From the NCBI GenBank assembly GCA_021769625.1, contig JAETSN010000039.1:1-41334 (forward strand): 41,334 bases of DNA. The letters are read 5' to 3'. The position numbers and the translations under genes were made by a program. This document shows positions 15,965 through 23,528 of this stretch, one piece after another. The notes beneath the pieces were generated by a model that saw nothing but the letters and a program-made list of their open reading frames with translations, was not told the DNA's origin and did not search any database. The DNA comes from [Clostridium] symbiosum (GTDB lineage Bacteria > Bacillota > Clostridia > Lachnospirales > Lachnospiraceae). The stretch's first letter is position 1, and every line of letters begins with the position of its first letter.

Positions 15965-16966
15965 TTATAAAAGACCGTCTTCCCTCAACTGCTTCTCCAC
16001 ATAGTCCGCCAAAGCGCCGTGGCTTAAATGTTCCATGTCGAGCGGCAGATTCTTAAAGACCGGCAGTCTGCATTTCTCCGTTTTTTTGAGGATCCCGCTG
16101 CAGGCTTCCTGTTCCAGCATCAGTTCATACTGCGCCAGTTTCGCCTTCGCCATGCGGTCATCCCTGATCAGCGTATAGATCTTATCGCACGTCTCCAGCA
16201 GGGGATATATCCCTCTCACCTGCTCCGTCAGATCCAGCACCACCGTCTCATAGCCTCCTGCCTTCACGATCTGCGTTATGATAAAGATCCATTCCTCCTC
16301 CTGAATGTCCCGGAAGTCTTCATAGGAATCCGCCGGGGGGATATAATAGAGACCGCCCATTTTCTGCACGATGCTTTCCAGCTTATAGACGAGCTTTTCT
16401 CTCGCACAGTCATAATAATAGAGAACATCCGACAGATTTCCCCCGAAACGCTTCCCAAGCAATATCTCAAAACCGGAAAAACATTCAAAATTCAGATACA
16501 GTGTTTTCTTTCTTTTTGCCAGCAGCTGTCCCGCGGTCAGCGCAAACGTTGTCTGCATACAGCAGTGCAGCGGCGAGTATACGCCGATCAGCCGGAAGGC
16601 CGCTCTTTTACTGCTCTTGAAGGGCACTATTTTTTCTCCCTCGCTGTATACCTTCATGATCTCCCGGTACAGCGCTCCGGCCGGCTGAAACTTATTTACC
16701 GCAGCCACATCTTCCGGCAGCGTCCCTTCCCCCTCCTGCAATACCAGGATCCTGTCGATCCCTTCTTTTTGCAGTTCCTTCTTATATTCCGGTTCGGAGA
16801 TCAGCAGAAGAGCGACCTTATGATCATTGCAGAACTCCTGCAGGTTCTCGTTTTTTGTAAACCCGTGTATCTCAAAAGGCAATTCTTTCTTTTCCTGAAA
16901 CAATGCGACCAGCTGGTTCGTATATCCCTTCTGTCCGTCGCAGATCGCCATGATCGGTTTTCCCAT
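15965..16966 (-). CDS. tadZ: TadZ/CpaE-like pilus localisation protein with degenerate P-loop
   Basis: A 333-residue protein, with a receiver-like first half and a MinD/ParA-like second half as in TadZ/CpaE. The deviant Walker A position reads GVYSPLHCCMQTTFALTAG, keeping the threonines but not the GKGGVGKT pattern. Later MinD-like strands are present (YETVVLDLTEQV, KIYTLIRDD). TadZ proteins place the pilus machine in the cell; here nucleotide binding is doubtful. AAGGAGG stands 4 nt before the ATG. It comes second in the locus, directly ahead of tadA, as in other Tad clusters. Confidence 0.82.
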   Translation of the reverse strand: MGKPIMAICDGQKGYTNQLVALFQEKKELPFEIHGFTKNENLQEFCNDHKVALLLISEPEYKKELQKEGIDRILVLQEGEGTLPEDVAAVNKFQPAGALYREIMKVYSEGEKIVPFKSSKRAAFRLIGVYSPLHCCMQTTFALTAGQLLAKRKKTLYLNFECFSGFEILLGKRFGGNLSDVLYYYDCAREKLVYKLESIVQKMGGLYYIPPADSYEDFRDIQEEEWIFIITQIVKAGGYETVVLDLTEQVRGIYPLLETCDKIYTLIRDDRMAKAKLAQYELMLEQEACSGILKKTEKCRLPVFKNLPLDMEHLSHGALADYVEKQLREDGLL

Positions 16967-17048
16967 TTTTCCTCCTTATTCCTCATCCGCCCCTTTCCTT
17001 TTTCTGCAGTCCCTTGCTGTAAAGGCCGCCCTTTCCCCGGCTGTTTTC

Positions 17049-17489
17049 TCATATGAACCGGCATATGAAAGCGGCCGCCAAAAAAGAAGGCGCAAAATGA
17101 ATCGCTGTTATTTTCTTTTTCTCTTTCCTTATTTTCTGAATGATCCACAGCAGAATGATCTCGCCCGCTGCGATAAAAAATGTATAAATGATAACCAAAA
17201 CCGCTTGTTTTACCGGCAGACACACACCGGCCAGCAGAAGGAGCTTACAGTCTCCGGCTCCCAGACCTCCCATCCTGTAGATGGGCCACAGACAGAAAAA
17301 AAGAACGATCACCTCCGGCACTATGACCAGAATATCCGAAGGCATTTCATTGAAAAGATCTGTTGTTATCCTGAGTATCGCACCGACCCCCATCCCGCAA
17401 AACACCAGCCGGTTCGGTATGATGCCCTTTCTTATATCGGACCATGCCGCCAGCACAGCCACCCAGAGCAGTGCGATGCTCATACACAT
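17049..17489 (-). CDS. Prepilin peptidase, TadV/CpaA type (A24 family), second of two
   Basis: A 146-residue polytopic membrane protein with catalytic Asp18 in AWSDIRKGIIPN and Asp80 in GLGAGDCKL (GxGD). It is the first gene of the pilus operon, about 160 nt after the promoter. It is closer to classic CpaA than the copy at 9230-9664: SDIRKGxIPN is a better match to the family. The start could be at 17489 or at the third codon (17483); the latter overlaps by ATGA with a preceding mini-ORF. No strong Shine-Dalgarno lies next to either. Confidence 0.9.
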   Translation of the reverse strand: MCMSIALLWVAVLAAWSDIRKGIIPNRLVFCGMGVGAILRITTDLFNEMPSDILVIVPEVIVLFFCLWPIYRMGGLGAGDCKLLLLAGVCLPVKQAVLVIIYTFFIAAGEIILLWIIQKIRKEKKKITAIHFAPSFLAAAFICRFI

Positions 17490-17523
17490 CGCACATAGTT
17501 TTCCCGCATCAAAACAAACTCAT
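17480..17523 (-). other. Two coupled mini-ORFs leading into the prepilin peptidase start
   Basis: GGGAG lies 4 nt before an ATG at 17523 that encodes MSLF and stops. The stop (TGA) shares its A with the ATG of a nine-codon frame (17480-17509, MRENYVRCV), whose stop overlaps the ATG at 17483 of the peptidase as ATGA. The chain could deliver ribosomes to a start that has no good site of its own. Confidence 0.35.
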
Positions 17524-17620
17524 CACTCTCCCTTTTCTTCCGTAAATTTTTAAATCATTTGGGAAATAAATCAAAATAGAACGTCAGAAATATTTTTCAG
17601 AAATCTCCCGATATGGTTTG

Positions 17621-17636
17621 AAGTCCGAAAGGACTT
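17621..17636 (-). promoter_or_regulatory. 5' hairpin at the start of the pilus operon transcript
   Basis: A perfect 6-bp stem (AAGTCC/GGACTT) with a tetraloop lies about 8 nt after the expected transcription start of the pilus operon. No U-tract follows on the minus strand, so it is more likely a 5' stabilising hairpin than a terminator. On the plus strand only a short TTTT follows. Confidence 0.4.
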
Positions 17637-17650
17637 TTGAAGTAATTCCG

Positions 17651-17679
17651 ATTATATGAGGTTTTTTCCGGCTTGTCCA
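17651..17679 (-). promoter_or_regulatory. Promoter of the Tad pilus operon
   Basis: Minus-strand TGGACA (17674-17679), 17-nt spacer, TATAAT (17651-17656). It lies between bofA and the first pilus gene, and is the only strong promoter I see for the run down to 7482. Confidence 0.75.
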
Positions 17680-17715
17680 GACCTTTTTTCATAAAAAAAT
17701 ATTTTTGTGAAATCT

Positions 17716-17982
17716 CTATATCATATTCAGGATCTGCACTCCCAAAAGCAATAGAAACCCCGGAATTCCGAGAAATCCGCATGTCAAAACGCTTAAGGGG
17801 TTCAGCGCAATAATAGAAACAATATTTTGCGCCAGAAAAAACTGATTCATGCCATAGATCAGAATCCCCCCCAAAACAGCCTGCACCAAAAAACGGAACA
17901 CCATATTGGCTCTGCTCTTCAGCACTGCGATCAGCACCACAAAACTTGTCACCAGACCGATCATCCATTCCGTCTGTTCCAT
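17716..17982 (-). CDS. bofA: BofA family protein (pro-sigma-K processing inhibitor type)
   Basis: This 88-residue protein is almost wholly hydrophobic, with two or three helices and the BofA-like segment NPLSVLTCGFLGIPGFLLLLG near the C-terminus. In Bacillus, BofA holds the SpoIVFB protease inactive in the outer forespore membrane; BofA homologues in Clostridia are common but their target is less clear. GGAGGGGGTGAG precedes the ATG at 17982; an in-frame ATG six codons upstream has no site. It is divergent from the yaaL homologue 140 nt away. The pilus operon promoter begins 37 nt after its stop. Confidence 0.85.
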   Translation of the reverse strand: MEQTEWMIGLVTSFVVLIAVLKSRANMVFRFLVQAVLGGILIYGMNQFFLAQNIVSIIALNPLSVLTCGFLGIPGFLLLLGVQILNMI

Positions 17983-18071
17983 GCATCTCACCCCCTCCAT
18001 ACAATATATGCGGCTGTTTTTTTATTATGAATTCCAAATATATTTTACGAATTTCCGTTATCTGGAATAAA

Positions 18072-18098
18072 TTTCCAAAGCCGGTCTATACTTATAAT
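18072..18098 (+). promoter_or_regulatory. Likely promoter of yaaL homologue
   Basis: A perfect TATAAT (18093-18098) stands 25 nt before the yaaL ribosome binding site. The best -35 is weak (TTTCCA at 18072-18077, 15-nt spacing), so an activator or a different -35 may be used. Confidence 0.45.
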
Positions 18099-18122
18099 AG
18101 ATTATTTTATGGAGGTAGCTGT

Positions 18123-18413
18123 ATGAAATCTTTTTTCAGTCACACTACATATGCGGCTGATGAACCAGGACTTCTGGCAAAGGACAATGATGAAAAGCGT
18201 TTACTGAACGATCTGAAGCTGACCCGGACAGAACTGGAGATTGCCTATTCCGGCTTTGACAACGTGACAGATCCCGATCTGATAGACTGCTATATTTATA
18301 AAGTAAATGCGGTTTTAAAACGTTATAAATTTTTGATGGAAAAAGCGGCCGAGCTGAACATGATAAAGGCAGCGGATTTCACACCGCTGCCCGGAGAAGA
18401 TCTTCAGGATTAA
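18123..18413 (+). CDS. YaaL family protein (DUF2508)
   Basis: A small 96-residue, charged, mostly helical protein. The core KRLLNDLKLTRTELEIAYSGFDNVTDPDLIDCYIYKVNA matches the YaaL/DUF2508 family pattern (helix, Asp-Pro, DxYIYxLxA). Function unknown. In Bacillus, yaaL lies between recR and bofA; here it is again next to a bofA homologue but divergent from it. GGAGG lies 7 nt before the ATG. It ends 2 nt before the end of the convergent fliS gene with no terminator between them. Confidence 0.87.
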   Translation: MKSFFSHTTYAADEPGLLAKDNDEKRLLNDLKLTRTELEIAYSGFDNVTDPDLIDCYIYKVNAVLKRYKFLMEKAAELNMIKAADFTPLPGEDLQD

Positions 18414-18415
18414 AT

Positions 18416-18892
18416 TCAGGCCAGAAACCCTCTGTTGCCTGCGGGCTGCGCCACACTCTCCACAAGGGAGTTTTTACCGTAAGTCAGCCCCGCGTATATC
18501 TGCTGCGTATTATCCATGACCGGTTCGAAGGAACCGGTTTTTTCCAGTTCCAGATAAGCGTCCCGCAGCCGTCTTAAAATGTCCACAGGCTGCGAGAGCG
18601 GTCCTGCAGAAGAGGAAATGATGGCATTCGCCAGTTCTCTATGGATATACAGATACAATGCATAGAGCGCAGGCGCAGGTTCATACTTCATCTGAAGGGA
18701 ACCGATCAGTTCCATCACACAGTCCTGCGCGCGGTGGATCTCCTGCACAAACTTCTTTTCCTGCTGCAGTTTCAGTGCCTCCTCCGCATCCTCCAGATAT
18801 ACCAGCGACATATCATAAAGGATCGTGATCATGGATATCTGATTAGCCTGAGCGATACGCCTTGCAAATTCTTTTTTCAATTCATCTTTCAT
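18416..18892 (-). CDS. fliS: Flagellar export chaperone FliS
   Basis: The 158-residue, all-helical protein shows the FliS pattern: QANQISMITILYDMSLVYLEDAEEAL in the first helices, a central helix pair with MELIGSLQMKYEPAPALYALYLYIHREL, then LRDAYLELEKT. FliS binds the flagellin C-terminus and delivers it to the export gate. It lies directly downstream of the flagellin gene (114 nt), as expected. It is about 25-30 residues longer than usual at the C-terminus (YAGLTYGKNSLVES onward). The ATG at 18892 is about 15 nt from GGAGGAGG, a loose spacing; a TTG 11 codons earlier lies inside that site. Confidence 0.83.
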   Translation of the reverse strand: MKDELKKEFARRIAQANQISMITILYDMSLVYLEDAEEALKLQQEKKFVQEIHRAQDCVMELIGSLQMKYEPAPALYALYLYIHRELANAIISSSAGPLSQPVDILRRLRDAYLELEKTGSFEPVMDNTQQIYAGLTYGKNSLVESVAQPAGNRGFLA

Positions 18893-19006
18893 ACTTTGTA
18901 TCGATACCCTCCTCCGACAATTCAATCGTCAGTAATCACCTGATACGGGAAGCCCGATCTGTTTTACAGATTGTGCGGCAGCGCTGAATCACTTCGTTCT
19001 TCAGCT

Positions 19007-20305
19007 TTACTGCAGCAGCTGCAGCACCTGGGCGGGACGTTCATTCGCCTGCGCCAGCACGGAGGTGCTTGCCTGAGAAAGGATCTGATAGGTAGAATAT
19101 GTGGTATACTCCTCGGACATATCCGTATCCAGAATGCCGGAATATGCCGCCGTCATATTCTCATGGTTGATCTCATTGCTCTCCACAACAGATTCCAGCC
19201 TGTTCTGATAAGCGCCCAGTTTGCTGCGGACACCGGACAATCTGTCGATCGCCGCGCTCACTCTTTCTATCGTTTCCAGAGAATCCTCTTTTGTCCTTGT
19301 ATTGATATTCGGAATACCGAGTCCCTGAATACCGACCTCCGGAATTTCCACATGCAGTTCCTGTCCTTCATTGGCGCCGACCTGGATCGTCATAGGACCG
19401 AAGCCGGTGATCTCCACCTTGACATTTCTTTTCGGATTTGTGGGATCAGCGGGATCTGGAGGCACGGAGCCCACGAATCCTTCTCTGACATCGATCTTTA
19501 CCTCAAATCCGGAAGGTCCTTTCAACGTCACAACCGTTCCGTTCACATCGGCTATCGTCGCATCGATCGTATCTCCGTTCGGGCATACGATCGGAATCGT
19601 CTGATCGCTCACATTCGGTACCTGTACGGTATCTTCAAATCCATCCGGGAAAAGCGTGCCCGGCGCAGCCGGTTTTGTCGTATCATCAGGATCTGCCCGG
19701 ACTTCCACCATCGGATTTGCAGCCACATCAGGCGTCTTAAATGCTTCCTCAACGAGGTTTCCCTTCACATCATACAATCTTGCATCGTTAAACAACCCCA
19801 GATCAAACTGGTAAACACCGCTGTCCACCCGCTCGTCATAGCCTGCGATCTTCACATTGATATTGTCCGTATAACCCTTCAGCTGAAACGATCCGTCCAG
19901 AAGCTTTTGTCCGTTAAACTCAAACGTCTCCGCCGTGCGCTGGATCTCCTCTTTCAGCTTCTGTACTTCCTCATCCACAAGTTCCCTGTCTCCGTCGGAC
20001 AGTGTGCCTGTCGATCCTTTGATCGCAAGCTCGTTGATCCTCTGCAGCATATCGTGCATTTCCGAGAGCGCGCCGTCCACCGCTTTTATGATATTGACAC
20101 CTGTGTCAGAATTATCCCTTGCCTGCATCAGCCCTTCCAGCTGGGCGCGCATCTTTCTGGACAAGGCGTATCCGGACGGATTGTCCTTTGACCTGTTGAT
20201 CTTATAGCCGGAACTTAATTTTCCCGTGGACACGGACAGATTTTCATCGTTCTTATTCAGGGCGTTCACCGCCAGCATAGCCGTTGCGTTATAGTTAATT
20301 CTCAT
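19007..20305 (-). CDS. Flagellin
   Basis: A 432-residue flagellin with both conserved ends. The N-terminal D0/D1 part (1 to about 165) has RINYNATAMLAVNALNKN, LSSGYKINRSKDNPSGYALS and the helical ARDNSDTGVNIIKAVDGALSE stretch; the C-terminal D1/D0 part (about 345-432) has RLSGVRSKLGAYQNRLE and ends in QASTSVLAQANERPAQVLQLLQ. The middle (about 170-335) is a variable exposed region rich in Asp, Pro and Val. AAGGAAGAAG precedes the ATG. The 5' leader carries a hairpin with an ACGGA loop, a possible CsrA site. fliS follows, and the large DUF6240 gene precedes. Confidence 0.96.
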   Translation of the reverse strand: MRINYNATAMLAVNALNKNDENLSVSTGKLSSGYKINRSKDNPSGYALSRKMRAQLEGLMQARDNSDTGVNIIKAVDGALSEMHDMLQRINELAIKGSTGTLSDGDRELVDEEVQKLKEEIQRTAETFEFNGQKLLDGSFQLKGYTDNINVKIAGYDERVDSGVYQFDLGLFNDARLYDVKGNLVEEAFKTPDVAANPMVEVRADPDDTTKPAAPGTLFPDGFEDTVQVPNVSDQTIPIVCPNGDTIDATIADVNGTVVTLKGPSGFEVKIDVREGFVGSVPPDPADPTNPKRNVKVEITGFGPMTIQVGANEGQELHVEIPEVGIQGLGIPNINTRTKEDSLETIERVSAAIDRLSGVRSKLGAYQNRLESVVESNEINHENMTAAYSGILDTDMSEEYTTYSTYQILSQASTSVLAQANERPAQVLQLLQ

Positions 20306-20310
20306 ACTTC

Positions 20311-20340
20311 TTCCTTTCAGCTTTACAAATCCGTTTGTAA
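20311..20340 (-). promoter_or_regulatory. Flagellin leader hairpin with CsrA-like ANGGA loop next to the ribosome binding site
   Basis: In the minus-strand RNA a perfect 7-bp stem (UUACAAA/UUUGUAA, 20323-20340) presents CGGA in the loop, giving ACGGA with the closing A. Eight bases on, the Shine-Dalgarno AAAGGAAG contains a second A-A-GGA. CsrA binds ANGGA in hairpin loops, and in Bacillus subtilis it represses flagellin through one upstream site plus one overlapping the Shine-Dalgarno. The layout here is the same, but binding is inferred. Confidence 0.5.
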
Positions 20341-20375
20341 CCTCTTAAATTTAAATTCAGATCCTTCTCATACTT

Positions 20376-23366
20376 TTATTTTCGGACAGTTTCCAGAAAA
20401 ATCTTAGCAATTTGATAAAGTTCCCCGGCAGAAATTTCTTTTTGGCTGTCTTTTTTCCCTGCAGCTTCTCCTGTCCCTGTACTGTCCGCCGCTTTGAAAG
20501 AGGTTTCTTTCCTGCTGCGGCCTCCCCGCATGACGGTCATATCTTCCGCAGCAATTCCTGCATTTTGGAGTTTTTCCTGCACCTTTTTTGCCACATTGCC
20601 CAACAGTCCGACTCCCTCTTCCGTCTCCGCGAACAGGTTTCCTCTGATACTGATACCGGTTCCGGCGCCGTCTGTGCCGGCCTCTGTTTCACTGCTTTCC
20701 CCAAAAACCGCCTCCAGCCTGCCGTATTCCTCTGTCTCAATGGAAATCTCCGCCTGCGCCTGCCCGGTTCCCCTGCGCACGGTCAGATTCATCACCGTAT
20801 AGCCTTCCTCCAGTTTCACCGGGATCTGATAACGGGACTCTCTGGCGAGCGCCGCCCTGAACCGGATCCCCCTGCAGATCTGCTGCATATCCCGGATATC
20901 CAGTTCCCGCACGCCTTCCTGATCCTTTGCCCCGCGAAGGATCTCTTCTGTCTGCTGTGCAAAAACTTCCATGCCTTCCTGCAGGGAGGCTTCCTCCCCC
21001 ACCGACTCCTGAAGATGCATCACATAGCCTTCCAGCCTGCTGCCCTCTGCCTCCAGTTCCTTCTCCTTTGCTGTCTCCTTTTCGTAATCCTCTATCTTCT
21101 GATAGATTCCCGCATCTTCCTGTAAAACAGCGGAAGCCTCCAGAAGATTTGAGACAGTGACCGGCTGATGCGTTTCCCTCAAAAAGTCAGCCGCTTCCTG
21201 TTCTCCCCGTCCTGCTTTTTGCCCCGTTTCCTCCAGCGCCTGCACAGTCTCTTCATAGCCTTCAGAATTTTCATAGGGCACCGCATTTATCTGGTCGATA
21301 ATATTCTTTCCTCTCTGCAGGGCGTCCACACCGGAAAAGCTCTCATCGATCCTGTAATCCATATATCCCTTTTTGCCGCTGCGCACCGCCTTTAAGAGAT
21401 TCTCCATCGTCAGCTGCGCTTCGCTCCCCAAAAGATATCCTTCCGCTTTTCCGTCCGACTTCTCCACCTGGCGGACGAGCCTGTAGATACCGATATAATT
21501 CTCCCTCTCTTCCGCTGTAATACCCCCGTTTCTGTCCAGCTTATGTAAGAAGCGTGCGAAATCTTCACTCTCCTCCACGAATTCGCCCTTTCGGGCTGTC
21601 AGATAGGCGTCCAGCTCCTCGATATCCGTATGCAGCACATCCACGCCGTCCCTGATCATCTGCAGCACCCTGCCGGGTTTCATATCACGGAACAGGTTCT
21701 GCACTTTCCGATCCACATCCATCGCCCGTTCCAGATTTTCCTCCGTGATCTCCAGCCGGTTATAGCCCAGTATGCGCACTGCCCTCCGATTCTCCTCGGA
21801 AGGCTCTTTATTCATATCCGTCAGGATATCGTCCACATTCCGGAAGGCTTTTTTGATCGAATCTCCGAGATCCGCCCGGACTTCGGTCTGCATCGTCTCA
21901 TAGCGCTGCTTTGCGGCATCCTGCCTCGCCTTTTCACCGCCGGCCTTTTCAAGATCAGTCTGCAGCTCGCTTCCCTTTTCATAGAGCGCTTCCACGGTGA
22001 AGGAAATTTCCCTGCTCACCACATAGCCGAGCGCATAGGCGGGCATGCCGCGCAGTTCTTCTATCTTTCCAAACGCTTCTTCCGCCTGCGGGATCCCCTG
22101 TCCCATAAGCGCTTCCTCCGCCGCCTTCAGACGCTCAATGAGCTGCTCCATGGGGGCTGTATCGATCTGGAATCCGCTGCGCAGAAGTTTTATATTGGCT
22201 TCCACACTCATCCGCAGGCGCACTTCCTCAAGCTGCCTCCTTGCGGTCAGCAGTTCTCTGTTTTCATCGACGCGTTCCGGCGCTTTTTCTGCCGTCCCTC
22301 CGGCATCATCCGCCTCCGTTCTCTCTTTGCCGGATAACCCGGGCGTTCCTTCCTGATCCACCGTTTTCTGTCCTTCTATCAGATCTTTTAACGTGATCTC
22401 TTTTCCTTCGGGGCGCTCCGCAAGGGTCTGTTCCACTGTTTCGTCCGTGATGTCCTGCACCGCCTCATACAGATCCGCCGCTTCCTCGTATATGCCGATC
22501 TCCTGTGAAAGATCCGCCTGGGACGGCGCCTTCCCTTCGTAAGCCTGCATCCCGATCCTGTATTTCAGTTCCTCCTCCGGGATCCCTTCCCCGCCTTTTT
22601 CGAACCCTTTCAGCTTTTCATACAGCTGCAGATTCTCCTTTGTCAGCGGGATATCATGTCTTAATAAAAAGGCCGCATCCTCCCTGCTCTCTTCATTTTG
22701 GGGCAGTCCTGTCTCCCTGATCACTTTATCGATCTGCTCCCAGAAAGCTTTTCCCTCCCCGCTTTCCATATCCGGCAGATCCTGTTCTTTTAACCCCTGC
22801 CCGGCGCCCGCAGAATACTTCGCCCTGTACAGATTTTCCGGTGTGGGGTCCATCTGCTGATCCACCATATAGGCGATGGCCCCCTCTTCCAGACCGCTCC
22901 TCAGCGCTTCGGCATATGCGCTGTTTCCCAGGATCTGTTCCAGCGTTTCCTCTGACAGACTGTCCGTAAAGCCGTCGATGTCTCCGCCGCCCTTCGCCAC
23001 GGCAACCTTGATCTGATCTAAAATGGTCACCATCGTTTCGATATCTATATCCGTGACATCATAGCCGTCCTCCAGCATTTCATTGAATTCATCCTGGGAC
23101 ATGGAATTGGACATCACCGCCATATACATCTTCTGCACATCCATATCCATCCCCGAAGCCTGCATGGAGATCTCTTCCGCTGTCAGACTCTCCTTTTTAT
23201 AAGTGCCCTCTTTTTGTCCCCTGCCGTCCTGCTCCCCGATATTTACGGCGTAAGCGCCTGTCCGTTCAGCCTTCTTCGCCTCCTCCTGCACGCAGGAGGA
23301 ACGCCTCTCTGCGGCGCCTCTCCCCTGTATATTCTGATCCTGCATTGGTTCAAACGTAATCTTCAT
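20376..23366 (-). CDS. DUF6240-type large protein with FliK-like C-terminal domain
   Basis: A 996-residue acidic, mostly helical protein with no signal peptide or membrane helix. Segments of the form x-T-x-E-N-L recur at about 174-179, 241-246, 540-545, 652-657 and, degenerate, 736-741 (VTVSNL), each followed by a helix; the spacing is irregular. Residues about 845-950 (YQIPVKLEEGYTVMNLTVRR, then ISIRGNLFAETEEGVGLLGN) resemble the C-terminal domain of FliK, which sets hook length and switches export specificity. The position just ahead of flagellin and fliS supports a flagellar role. I recall DUF6240 as a Lachnospiraceae family; the FliK link is my inference. The ribosome binding site AGAGGA is moderate. 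Confidence 0.7.
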   Translation of the reverse strand: MKITFEPMQDQNIQGRGAAERRSSCVQEEAKKAERTGAYAVNIGEQDGRGQKEGTYKKESLTAEEISMQASGMDMDVQKMYMAVMSNSMSQDEFNEMLEDGYDVTDIDIETMVTILDQIKVAVAKGGGDIDGFTDSLSEETLEQILGNSAYAEALRSGLEEGAIAYMVDQQMDPTPENLYRAKYSAGAGQGLKEQDLPDMESGEGKAFWEQIDKVIRETGLPQNEESREDAAFLLRHDIPLTKENLQLYEKLKGFEKGGEGIPEEELKYRIGMQAYEGKAPSQADLSQEIGIYEEAADLYEAVQDITDETVEQTLAERPEGKEITLKDLIEGQKTVDQEGTPGLSGKERTEADDAGGTAEKAPERVDENRELLTARRQLEEVRLRMSVEANIKLLRSGFQIDTAPMEQLIERLKAAEEALMGQGIPQAEEAFGKIEELRGMPAYALGYVVSREISFTVEALYEKGSELQTDLEKAGGEKARQDAAKQRYETMQTEVRADLGDSIKKAFRNVDDILTDMNKEPSEENRRAVRILGYNRLEITEENLERAMDVDRKVQNLFRDMKPGRVLQMIRDGVDVLHTDIEELDAYLTARKGEFVEESEDFARFLHKLDRNGGITAEERENYIGIYRLVRQVEKSDGKAEGYLLGSEAQLTMENLLKAVRSGKKGYMDYRIDESFSGVDALQRGKNIIDQINAVPYENSEGYEETVQALEETGQKAGRGEQEAADFLRETHQPVTVSNLLEASAVLQEDAGIYQKIEDYEKETAKEKELEAEGSRLEGYVMHLQESVGEEASLQEGMEVFAQQTEEILRGAKDQEGVRELDIRDMQQICRGIRFRAALARESRYQIPVKLEEGYTVMNLTVRRGTGQAQAEISIETEEYGRLEAVFGESSETEAGTDGAGTGISIRGNLFAETEEGVGLLGNVAKKVQEKLQNAGIAAEDMTVMRGGRSRKETSFKAADSTGTGEAAGKKDSQKEISAGELYQIAKIFLETVRK
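20379..20406 (-). promoter_or_regulatory. Weak candidate sigma-28 promoter for flagellin
   Basis: Minus-strand TAAG, 16 nt, TCCGAAAA compared with the flagellar sigma consensus TAAA-N15-GCCGATAA (9 of 12 positions). It overlaps the last codons of the upstream gene, so chance similarity is quite possible. Confidence 0.28.
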
Positions 23367-23449
23367 ACCCGCTCATCCTCTTCTTCCTTCTCACCTGATA
23401 CATACACTCTCCGTCCGCGGCATTTTTCTGCATGGGGCTGCGCATTAAT

Positions 23450-23479
23450 AAAGAGTGCATGCATCCGCATACACTCTTT
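23450..23479 (-). terminator. Terminator after glgB
   Basis: A 13-bp stem (AAAGAGTGTATGC/GCATGCACTCTTT, one U-G pair in minus-strand RNA) with a 4-nt loop lies 50 nt past the glgB stop, followed by TATTAAT. It separates glgB from the flagellar group. Confidence 0.75.
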
Positions 23480-23528
23480 ATATCGTCAAACTCCCGTTTT
23501 CTCTGAAGGCTTTTATCTCCTGTCCGTC

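Noticed and set aside
16028-17056. A 342-codon plus-strand frame opposite tadZ
   Set aside because: Antisense to a well-supported pilus gene, no ribosome binding site, and shadow-like composition.
17597-18037. A 146-codon minus-strand frame overlapping bofA
   Set aside because: Out of frame with BofA, which has the better start site and the hydrophobic family pattern. The alternative runs through the pilus promoter.
18971-20191. A 406-codon plus-strand frame opposite the flagellin gene
   Set aside because: It is the antisense shadow of an unmistakable flagellin. The translated protein is rich in His, Arg, Ile and Cys as expected from reversed codons and matches no family pattern.
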